This document shows positions 7,336 through 15,019 of a stretch of 64,000 nucleotides of DNA, one piece after another; within the stretch, counting starts at the first letter, position 1, and each line of letters begins with the position of its first letter. The position numbers were made by a program, and so were the translations under genes. Source of the DNA: Ignavibacteriales bacterium (lineage in GTDB: Bacteria > Bacteroidota > Ignavibacteria > Ignavibacteriales > SURF-24); NCBI GenBank assembly GCA_026390815.1, contig JAPLFH010000039.1, forward strand, positions 22,116 through 86,115, given 5' to 3'. A model generated the notes under the pieces. That model saw only the letters and a program-made list of their open reading frames with translations. It was not told where the DNA came from and made no database searches.

Positions 7336-10047
7336 CTAAAATCCGAATCCGAACCCAACACGAATTTCTCTTGGTGTTGAATAAAAGGATGGGTCTTTGA
7401 CATATTGTTCAATTGTATTTAAGCCAATTACATTAACCGGACTAAACCTGTAACCTAAATCTGAATTAGCTCTGCCGGTTGTTCCATAAACCCCGTATTC
7501 ATTTTTAATATCCAGAATATTATAAACCAGCAAGAATGTATTAATGTCTATTCCGGCAATCTTAAATACTTTTTCGGCGCGAAGATCAAGATTGTAAAAC
7601 TCAGGTCTGGTTCCACCATTTTCAAACCGTACTCCTTTCGAAATTCTAACATCTTCTGTATAAGGAGTGCCGCTTCCATATTGGAAAATCAATCCAATCG
7701 TCCAATCGCCAGGTTCGCCAACTGTAACAGAAGCGTTAAGCGTATTTCTTTGATCCCAGTTTAGTGGAACTACAACTTTTGTTTCTTCAATTGGAGGATC
7801 TGTTTGATTATTATTAAAAACCGTATTAGGATCTGAAGAATTACCTTCAGCTATCTGGAATGTATAATCCAATTTAAAACCAAAATAATCAGAAAAACGT
7901 TTATCCACCGTAACAATAAATCCTCTTACGTTTCCGTAATCTCTGTTAATATATCTTGCATATCTTACAGCATCATAAGTTCTAATAATTTCCATACCCA
8001 GTAAGTTTCTTATGTCTCTGTAATACATGGTAACATCCAGTGCAAGATTTTGAAATAAAACCTGTTGTAAACCAATTTCATATTGAACTGTTTTTTGCGG
8101 TTTGAGATCAGGATTTCCGATTATTGAGCTTAACTGATCTTGCCCTTGCGGAACAAAATAATCAGGATTTGTATAAAGATTATCAAAGGAAGGAATTTGA
8201 AAGAAATGTCCATATGAAAATCTTATAATTCCTTGATCTGTAATAGGGAATGACGCACCTAAACGGGGACTAACCTGCCATTTTTTTGTGGCTTCTTTCA
8301 TAATAAGATTTCCGCCAGCATCTGTTCCGTAAAAGTTTGTATTTCTATCTACGTTTTTCAAATCAACTGGCACTTGTGCGCTTGGATCAAAATAATCCAG
8401 GCGAACACCTGCGTTGATTATCATAATATCATATTCCATTTTATCTTGCACATAGGCAGAAAATTCATTCGGTTTTCTTACATAAAGAATATTGCTTCCT
8501 ACATCTGTAATTGTACCAAGATTTGGATAACCTGGTTTAAAAGCAACGTATCCATTTGTATCGGCTATTCCCACATTAATTAAATCGTTGCTGTGGTTAA
8601 AAATTTTGTGTGCTCTGTATTCTGCGCCAATACCAATCTTATGCTCTTTGGAAATTTGTGAAGACAATGCCCATTGTATAATATTGGTTGAAGTATTTCT
8701 TTCATATCTGTTTCCTTCATTACCACCGGATCTAAAAGTGTAACCACTAAGAGCGAGTCCCTGCCGTGGATCCACATATCTTGGATCGTATGGATCATCA
8801 TATCTGTTTCCCCAATATTTGTACAAAGCAGATGAAAACTTGAGAGTTTGGAAAGTACTTTGTGAAGGAAAAAATGAAATCTGAAAATTATGTATTAAGT
8901 CGGTTCTGTGATGAGCCATTTTACCGTCAGGAGTCCAGGAATAATAATGGTCGTAACCTTTGTTATAATTATTATCCCAAAAAATACTATAGCTTAATTT
9001 TAATGAAGGAAGAGCGTAAGAAAGTTTTCCGTTGAATGATAATTTTTTATCTGGATTCATCGATACATATTTACCATCTCCTGTTGCAATCGGAATGTAT
9101 TCATTATTAGGAAGTTGGATAGGAGCAATATCTGTAATATTATAAACTCTTTTACCATACAGGTAGCCCTCGTTTTCATAGTAACGCCCTGTTAAAAAGA
9201 AAAATAAATTGCTTACAGGTTGAACCGGTCCGCTAAAACTGAATTGTAGATTTTTAGTGGGTACACGGGCAACCTTATCAAGGTTCTGAAAAAGATCGGT
9301 ATGAGAAGTAACATAATTACCAACATATCCGTTAACAGAACCTTCAAATTTTTGCGAACCATCCTGTGTAACAATATTTACAATACCGGACATTGCCTGC
9401 CCATATTCAGCATTAAAGGTACCGCTAATTACTTCCATCTGCCGGATTGATGAGTTTTCTACCTGAAGAACGAAGCTGTTATCAAAAGCGTCAGTAACTG
9501 AAACACCATCAACAAGGTAAGAAACTTCATTGGAACGACCGCCTCTGAAGTGACCATCCATAACACCAGCCTGCAGATTAACAATCTGTCCCACGCTTTC
9601 TACCGGCATCATTTTTATATCACTTGCAGAAATAGTTACTGATGTTGAAGTTAAATCTTTTTGAACTAAAGGACGTTCAGCTCTAACAATAACTTCCTGT
9701 TTCATAGTAACAGAAGTAGAATTTAAGGAAACGTCCAGCTTGGTTGTTAAATCAATTTTAATAACAACATTTTCCACAATTGTTTTTTGGAAACCGACAG
9801 CCGTAACGATTGCTCTATATTCTCCGGGTGGTATATTATTAATATAATAATACCCATCAATATCTGCTGCCGCACCTAAATAAGTTCCTTCTATAATTAT
9901 ATTTGCGCCAACAACTGGTTCCTTGTTTTCATCAAGTATTTTTCCGGAAAGTTTGCCGGTTGTTCCCGCATATGTAATTATTGGAAAAAGGAAAACTAAA
10001 TAAAGAAATAATTTTAATACTCTGAAATTTTGTACAGAGGATCTCAA
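7336..10047 (-). CDS. TonB-dependent receptor with CarboxypepD_reg-like domain (triad copy 1)
   Basis: A 903-aa outer-membrane receptor. It has a signal peptide (about 1-27), a carboxypeptidase-regulatory-like beta-sandwich (about 30-118, GKLSGKILDENKEPVVGANI), a plug domain (about 125-240, including YLVDGVSVTDAF and GTFNAEYGQAMSGIVNIVTQ) and a 22-strand-type barrel ending GFGFGF. The start is a TTG at 10047, six bases after GGAGG; the ATG just upstream runs into a stop after three codons, so TTG is the only good start. Such receptors use TonB energy to import oligosaccharides or other ligands. Unlike Bacteroides SusC, no SusD homologue is adjacent: the next gene is the large exoprotein. Its substrate is not evident, although the neighbourhood (GH9, GH3, GH16) suggests beta-glucan oligomers. 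Confidence 0.92.
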   Translation of the reverse strand: MRSSVQNFRVLKLFLYLVFLFPIITYAGTTGKLSGKILDENKEPVVGANIIIEGTYLGAAADIDGYYYINNIPPGEYRAIVTAVGFQKTIVENVVIKIDLTTKLDVSLNSTSVTMKQEVIVRAERPLVQKDLTSTSVTISASDIKMMPVESVGQIVNLQAGVMDGHFRGGRSNEVSYLVDGVSVTDAFDNSFVLQVENSSIRQMEVISGTFNAEYGQAMSGIVNIVTQDGSQKFEGSVNGYVGNYVTSHTDLFQNLDKVARVPTKNLQFSFSGPVQPVSNLFFFLTGRYYENEGYLYGKRVYNITDIAPIQLPNNEYIPIATGDGKYVSMNPDKKLSFNGKLSYALPSLKLSYSIFWDNNYNKGYDHYYSWTPDGKMAHHRTDLIHNFQISFFPSQSTFQTLKFSSALYKYWGNRYDDPYDPRYVDPRQGLALSGYTFRSGGNEGNRYERNTSTNIIQWALSSQISKEHKIGIGAEYRAHKIFNHSNDLINVGIADTNGYVAFKPGYPNLGTITDVGSNILYVRKPNEFSAYVQDKMEYDIMIINAGVRLDYFDPSAQVPVDLKNVDRNTNFYGTDAGGNLIMKEATKKWQVSPRLGASFPITDQGIIRFSYGHFFQIPSFDNLYTNPDYFVPQGQDQLSSIIGNPDLKPQKTVQYEIGLQQVLFQNLALDVTMYYRDIRNLLGMEIIRTYDAVRYARYINRDYGNVRGFIVTVDKRFSDYFGFKLDYTFQIAEGNSSDPNTVFNNNQTDPPIEETKVVVPLNWDQRNTLNASVTVGEPGDWTIGLIFQYGSGTPYTEDVRISKGVRFENGGTRPEFYNLDLRAEKVFKIAGIDINTFLLVYNILDIKNEYGVYGTTGRANSDLGYRFSPVNVIGLNTIEQYVKDPSFYSTPREIRVGFGFGF

Positions 10048-10109
10048 CTTATACCTCCATTTTAATGTTCATCTTAAACGAAATTATATAATAATTAAAA
10101 TCTATATAT

Positions 10110-10123
10110 CGGGAATAATCCCG
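10110..10123. promoter_or_regulatory. Short palindrome upstream of TonB receptor 1
   Basis: CGGG-N6-CCCG lies about 65 bp upstream of the receptor start in an otherwise AT-rich leader. It could be an operator or a small hairpin in the 5' UTR. No second copy was noticed upstream of the paralogous receptor at 62204, so its function is open. Confidence 0.25.
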
Positions 10124-10243
10124 GATTATTTTCTTGCTTAAAATTCAATTTGAAACTACAAACGAGAAATATTTCAATTAACGATAATTACTTTCATTCA
10201 AAATTAAGAACAGGTTATATTAATTATTATTTATCCTTAAAAC

Positions 10244-10271
10244 GAAGAGGCGGTATTTCAACCGCCTCTTC
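10244..10271 (-). terminator. Terminator after the CBM9-like T9SS protein gene
   Basis: A perfect 11-bp stem (GAAGAGGCGGT at 10244-10254 with its complement at 10261-10271) around a 6-nt loop, followed on the minus strand by a short U run (GTTTTAAGG). It lies 20 bp after the stop of the 10292-12955 gene and separates it from the receptor triad. Confidence 0.8.
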
Positions 10272-10291
10272 AAGGAGGAGTTCATAGGAAA

Positions 10292-12955
10292 TTATTTAAC
10301 AAGCATCATCTTTTTTGCACTCTGGAATTGACCAGAAGTGATTTGATATAAATAGATTCCGCTTGATAAGTTGCTTGCATCGAAGTTTACTGAATAGACG
10401 CCAGCACTTTGGAACTGATTAACTAATTCTTTTACTTCTCTTCCTAAAACATCATAGATCTTCATTGAAACCAATCCTGGTTTTTCAATTGAGTATTTTA
10501 TTTGTGTGGCAGGATTGAATGGGTTAGGATAGTTTTGATCTAATGCATAACTATATGCAAGCGCTTTGTTATCATTTACACCAACAGCCCACTTATTGCC
10601 AATCCACGTCCATAACCAACGTGAAGTAGTACCCCAGGATAGATCGTTGTTATTAGGTGAATAGCACATAATACCTTCTCTTGAACCAACAGGATCATCA
10701 TTATCGTTTATAGAGAAGTCAATTGGAATTCTCATTCCTTCCTGTGGAACAAAAACATCATCAAAATTAGTTTGACCGGCATTACGTTTCTTTGCTAAAT
10801 TTTCCCAGGAAATTCTTGCTTCTACAGTATAACCAGTTGGGAACTTTTCACCCCAAAAATAATCTGCAGTTCCAGGTATAACTAATGAATCAGAATTTGT
10901 TCCATCAAGTAAACATCTGTTTTTTGAAAAACGGAAATGGTAATCTGGTGTTGCACCTCTCTTATAAGCTCCGTGTGGAGCGCCATGCCAATTATATGTG
11001 CCTAGAAAAAGATCCGGACAGTCGCTTAAGTAAGATGCTATTTCAGATTCAGGTCTAACAACAACTACATCATCTTCAATATCAAAAGCAACATACAAGT
11101 AAGTTGGATCTACAGCTACATAGGCAGTAACTTTTAAGTCAGCATCACCATTTATTAATGTATTTGGCGCAACTGTTCCCGAACCGTCTGTAACAGACAT
11201 AACTATTGGAGTAATGCCTGCCCATTCTTTAAGATCGCCATCTGCAACAAAAGTAGAAGTTGGAGCATTAAGAGAAATTGTAGAAACACCTTTTGCCATA
11301 TTTGTAATTGGTTGAGGAGTCTGAACGATTTCTCCAACATTACCTGCTTTATCAACTGCATTAACAGCATAATAATAGCTAACAGATTGATCAGTATTCG
11401 GAGACCTTAAAAGTTGTTCCCATACTGAAGTGCCTTCTGGAACTGCAAGTTTTGCAACTTCAACACCTGCAGGCAGTGGATCTGGAATAGGATTAGGAAT
11501 TGGATTTTCGCTATAATAAACATTATAAATTTCACCTGATTCACCAGGAACATCGTTCCAGGTAACCAAGTTAGAGTAAGTGCCCTGAACTGCTAACAAA
11601 CCATCTGGTGGAGGTGGAGCAGTAACGTCTGTAGATCTGTATCCTTCAGGGGTTAATAAATCTACCATCAATGAACCTTCGCAAATTTCTCCCTGAACAT
11701 AAGGAGCATCTGCACTACCTGAAAATTCTATTTTCCAGGATTTAATTTTATCTAAGTTTAAATTTCCATCCCCGATATTACCTGATTCCCAGGAAGGAAT
11801 AGTAAAACCATCCCTTGGAAGAACACTAAGACCAACTCCTTTACTTTCAAGACGAAGTTTGATCATCTGCCAATCAGATGTTTGATAGAGATTGACAGGA
11901 ACCGTCATTTGCCAGGGTTCAGTTGCCACACTTCCATCATATAGGAAGAAGCGCATAGTAACTCGTTGATCTGCACCGGTGAAAGGAGTGAGGACTTTTA
12001 TAAAAAATACAAGATCTGTATTAGCAGATAAATCTGGTAAAAAGGTGCCATCTGGCATACTGTGCTGGGCATTTACATAACCGCCCCAGCTTTGACTGTT
12101 ATTCACTTTAATATCAAGTTTAAGTGATGAATAACCTTCAAATGGTTTATCGGTAACATCTGTTAAGGCAATAATGCCATCATTACCAGCGCCTGCCCAA
12201 GACATATTATCAAGAGCAAAGAAACTATTTACTGCAGTAGAATCAAAAGTAGAAACTGGTGGGTAAGCAGTATCAAGAAATTCCAATTTATCAAAAATGA
12301 TTGTACCAGTTCCTTTTCCATTATTTACAATACCAGGTGTTTCCCATTCTAAAACATATCCGCCAACTTTGTTTAGATCTAGTACTCCATTATTTTCTGT
12401 TCCAGCCCATCCTGGTAATGAAAATCCTGTAGCATTTGGTGCACCTTTTCCTAAATCAGTTAAAGGTATAATAAGCGACTTCCATCCTGGTGTATCATCA
12501 TACATTGCTGTACCCATATTAATATACCAGCTTTCGTGGTCACCTCCACCATCCCAATAACCAGCACCACCGTCAAAAATCTGCATTCTGAATTCTACAG
12601 AAGCAACCGGATTTGCGGGTGTAACAACATTGTACCAAAGTCTTAATGCCTTGGCACTAGACCAATCCAGATAAGTAGAATCACTCTGCGGAACCTGATA
12701 GGTAAGCTGTGTATAGCCTCCGTAGCTTTCCGAACTATGCACAACATAATCACATTGTAAAGCGCCAGTTCCATCGTATTGACCAGTGGTTAGATCGGTC
12801 AACGTTAATGCACCTTCACCTGATGCTTGACCTGGTGTAGGTGGATGTCTGAAAAGAGTATCAGCCGCAACATTTTCAAACCCATTTACAATCCATTGGG
12901 CGTTAATAAATGATGCACAGGAAAAAAGGAATAGAACCATTAAAAGTTTCTTCAT
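10292..12955 (-). CDS. Multidomain carbohydrate-binding protein with CBM9-like domain and T9SS tag
   Basis: An 887-aa exported protein with no catalytic domain that I recognise. After a signal peptide (about 1-19) there are two related ~200-aa beta-sandwich segments (about 22-230 and 240-440), each with a WGGYVN/YGGYTQ-type core and a 'KVGGYVLEWETPG / KIKSWKIEFSG' end, resembling galactose-binding-like CBMs. An FN3-like segment follows (about 445-555), then a CBM9/DOMON-like domain (about 565-790: FVADGDLKEWAGI, YLYVAFDIEDD, GYTVEARISWENL) and a type A sorting domain (QNYPNPFNPATQIKYSI to MMLVK). The likely role is surface glycan capture or adhesion. The start has AGGAG before ATG. It lies 77 bp downstream of the sodium symporter gene and may share its sigma-54 promoter. 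Confidence 0.85.
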   Translation of the reverse strand: MKKLLMVLFLFSCASFINAQWIVNGFENVAADTLFRHPPTPGQASGEGALTLTDLTTGQYDGTGALQCDYVVHSSESYGGYTQLTYQVPQSDSTYLDWSSAKALRLWYNVVTPANPVASVEFRMQIFDGGAGYWDGGGDHESWYINMGTAMYDDTPGWKSLIIPLTDLGKGAPNATGFSLPGWAGTENNGVLDLNKVGGYVLEWETPGIVNNGKGTGTIIFDKLEFLDTAYPPVSTFDSTAVNSFFALDNMSWAGAGNDGIIALTDVTDKPFEGYSSLKLDIKVNNSQSWGGYVNAQHSMPDGTFLPDLSANTDLVFFIKVLTPFTGADQRVTMRFFLYDGSVATEPWQMTVPVNLYQTSDWQMIKLRLESKGVGLSVLPRDGFTIPSWESGNIGDGNLNLDKIKSWKIEFSGSADAPYVQGEICEGSLMVDLLTPEGYRSTDVTAPPPPDGLLAVQGTYSNLVTWNDVPGESGEIYNVYYSENPIPNPIPDPLPAGVEVAKLAVPEGTSVWEQLLRSPNTDQSVSYYYAVNAVDKAGNVGEIVQTPQPITNMAKGVSTISLNAPTSTFVADGDLKEWAGITPIVMSVTDGSGTVAPNTLINGDADLKVTAYVAVDPTYLYVAFDIEDDVVVVRPESEIASYLSDCPDLFLGTYNWHGAPHGAYKRGATPDYHFRFSKNRCLLDGTNSDSLVIPGTADYFWGEKFPTGYTVEARISWENLAKKRNAGQTNFDDVFVPQEGMRIPIDFSINDNDDPVGSREGIMCYSPNNNDLSWGTTSRWLWTWIGNKWAVGVNDNKALAYSYALDQNYPNPFNPATQIKYSIEKPGLVSMKIYDVLGREVKELVNQFQSAGVYSVNFDASNLSSGIYLYQITSGQFQSAKKMMLVK

Positions 12956-13032
12956 AACTTTTATTCTCCTTAGTTGTTTAGATTTTTAATTATTTAACAT
13001 CGGGCAAAACACTTTTAATTTATTTTAAAAAA

Positions 13033-14658
13033 TTACCACAAACTCCACATTCCAAGGATGATAATTAGAATAAATACCGATAAAAGCAAGTTAGTTCTGT
13101 ATCCACTTACTGCACCGGAGTTATTGAAATTGTAACTAAATTCCTTAAAGCTATCTGCAAAAGAATATTTGATTTTTTGTACTTTAGATACTTCTTGTTT
13201 TTGGAATAGAAAGCTGACGGCTAATAGTAAAAAAGAACTTATTGCAAATAAAATTATTGCAAAATGTAAAAAGTTTATTTCTTTAATAGCAATTAGAAAA
13301 GAATTTTGAACATAACCCATATTTACCAACATATCCAATGCAAATCTTGATAATCCAATAATCTCTCCAATTATCAAAGTCCATATTGCAGCTTTAGCAG
13401 TTATACGTTTCATAGTTAATCCAAAAATAAAAACTGCGGTTATTGGAGGACTAACATAACCTTGTAAACTCTGTAAGTAAAGATAGACCTGGCTGGTAAT
13501 TATTTTAACTAACGGTACACATAAAATTGCTACAACAACAAATATGGTTGTAGAAAGCCTTCCTATAAGAACTAGTTCTCTTTCCGATGCTTCAAGATGT
13601 TTAGGTTTGTAAATATCGTTGGTATACAATGCCGCCATACTGTTAAACACACTTGCAAGTGATGACATTATTGCTGCTAATAAGCCGGCAACTACAAATC
13701 CTTTAACCCCGATGGGAAGCAAGTTACTTGCAAGCAATACCGGGTATGCTTCATCTCCGGAAATTTCCGGATATAAAATTGCAGCAATTAAACCGGGTAA
13801 TACCAAAACAAATACCGGCAGAATTTTTAGAAAAGCTGCCAGAAGAGATCCTCGGCGGGCATCGTTTATACTTTTAGAACTAAGCAGCCTTTGCATTATA
13901 TATTGATCGGCACACCAATACCAAAAAGCAATAATCGGTGCGCCAAAGATAATTCCTGTCCACGGAAAATCAGGATCGGAAGCTGGTTTGAACATATTAA
14001 AAAAGTGGCTTGGTAGTTTTGCTTTCAAACCGCTTATTCCACCAACTTCAGATAAACCATATAGTGTAAGTATAATTGCAGCTAATATAAAAAGTATTGC
14101 CTGAAAAACATGAGTACGCATAACCGCATGAGCACCACCAATAACACAGTATAAACCTGTAACTAAAATTATAATTATAGCCGATGCATAAATATTTAAT
14201 CCGAAAATTTTAGAGAATAGTATCCCGCCAGCAAATAAAGTAACCGATATTTTTGTAAACAAATAAATTACAAGTGAAAAGATTGTGAAAAATTTTCTGC
14301 TTCTCGAGTCAAACCGTTCTCCCAGAAATTCCGGCATTGTAATAACTCCCGATTTTAGAAAAATCGGCGCTAGAAACCATCCGAGAAGAATCAATATAAA
14401 GATCGCCATAAGTTCAAACTGCCCAACAGCTAAACCTCGTGAAGCGCCCGATCCTGCCAATCCAATAAAATGCTCGCTGGAAATATTTGTAGCAAAAATA
14501 GATAAGCCGACAACTATCCAACCCATATTTCTTCCGGCAAGAAAATAATCGGTTGTATTTCTATCCCTTTTACGAGAGTAGTTAAAACCAATACTTAATA
14601 CAACGATTAAGTATATAAAAAGAATAAAACTATCAAGTAATGAAAAATTACTAATCAC
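13033..14658 (-). CDS. Sodium:solute (SSS/SGLT-type) sugar symporter
   Basis: A 541-aa inner-membrane protein with about 14 hydrophobic segments. It carries SSS family features: YFLAGRNMGWIVVGLSIFATN near residues 38-58, NISSEHFIGLAGSGASRG just after, and the later MSSLASVFNSMAALYTNDIY motif typical of Na+/glucose-type members. It should import a monosaccharide with Na+. The start codon is GTG (14658) with only a weak upstream GGA. Upstream lie a TGGCAC -24 element (14698-14703) and two 17-bp palindromic sites (14774-14813), so expression is probably sigma-54 dependent and controlled by the activator at 17589-19049. The substrate is not certain; glucose released by the neighbouring glucosidases is the simplest guess. 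Confidence 0.92.
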   Translation of the reverse strand: MISNFSLLDSFILFIYLIVVLSIGFNYSRKRDRNTTDYFLAGRNMGWIVVGLSIFATNISSEHFIGLAGSGASRGLAVGQFELMAIFILILLGWFLAPIFLKSGVITMPEFLGERFDSRSRKFFTIFSLVIYLFTKISVTLFAGGILFSKIFGLNIYASAIIIILVTGLYCVIGGAHAVMRTHVFQAILFILAAIILTLYGLSEVGGISGLKAKLPSHFFNMFKPASDPDFPWTGIIFGAPIIAFWYWCADQYIMQRLLSSKSINDARRGSLLAAFLKILPVFVLVLPGLIAAILYPEISGDEAYPVLLASNLLPIGVKGFVVAGLLAAIMSSLASVFNSMAALYTNDIYKPKHLEASERELVLIGRLSTTIFVVVAILCVPLVKIITSQVYLYLQSLQGYVSPPITAVFIFGLTMKRITAKAAIWTLIIGEIIGLSRFALDMLVNMGYVQNSFLIAIKEINFLHFAIILFAISSFLLLAVSFLFQKQEVSKVQKIKYSFADSFKEFSYNFNNSGAVSGYRTNLLLSVFILIIILGMWSLW

Positions 14659-14688
14659 AGTTGTCCGATTTTAAACAAGCCTCTACTC

Positions 14689-14703
14689 TCACAAAAAGTG
14701 CCA
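14689..14703 (-). promoter_or_regulatory. Putative sigma-54 promoter of the symporter gene
   Basis: Minus-strand TGGCAC-N5-GTGA. The -24 box is a perfect match to the sigma-54 consensus; the -12 box keeps only the central TG of TTGC. It lies 31 bp upstream of the GTG start and 71 bp from the nearer palindromic site, the same distance as at the FucP promoter. Confidence 0.55.
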
Positions 14704-14773
14704 GAAAGAGTAAAGTTATTTTTATCGAATAAAAGAAGATTTTTACTTTGGAAAATGCAATTGATAAGTTGTT

Positions 14774-14813
14774 CTTATTAAATTGATAACTGGATGGTTA
14801 TTATTTTAATAAG
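14774..14813. promoter_or_regulatory. Paired palindromic activator sites (UAS), symporter promoter
   Basis: Two 17-bp sites, CTTATTAAATTGATAAC (14774-14790) and GTTATTATTTTAATAAG (14797-14813), with start-to-start distance 23 bp. They match the pairs at 17470-17509 and 22112-22150. Probable binding sites for the Fis-type DNA-binding domain of the sigma-54 activator encoded at 17589-19049. Confidence 0.65.
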
Positions 14814-15019
14814 CAGACTTTTGCAATGACACAACAATACAATTCAAATGATTTTCTTTTAGTGGTTAGTTGAATACAAATGAAATGTTTTAAATTTAAG
14901 GAGTGATTTACTCAAATCCATTATTATAAATTTAGCAATATGTTTTGCTTAGGATGATGGTTCACAAAATATTCATAATCTAACCTCCAACATATTAAAT
15001 CCAAAAACAAACATCCATT

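Larger units (their letters stand above)
14659..15019. other. Intergenic region holding the symporter promoter
   Basis: 361 bp without a gene. The left half holds the putative sigma-54 promoter of the symporter and its paired upstream sites (annotated separately). The right half, behind the GH2 stop at 15020, is AT-rich; I see no convincing terminator hairpin or small gene there. Confidence 0.6.

Noticed and set aside
3053..10047. Search for a SusD-like lipoprotein next to the TonB receptors
   Set aside because: Neither triad encodes a protein with a lipobox and TPR-like SusD features; the neighbour is the large exoprotein in both cases.
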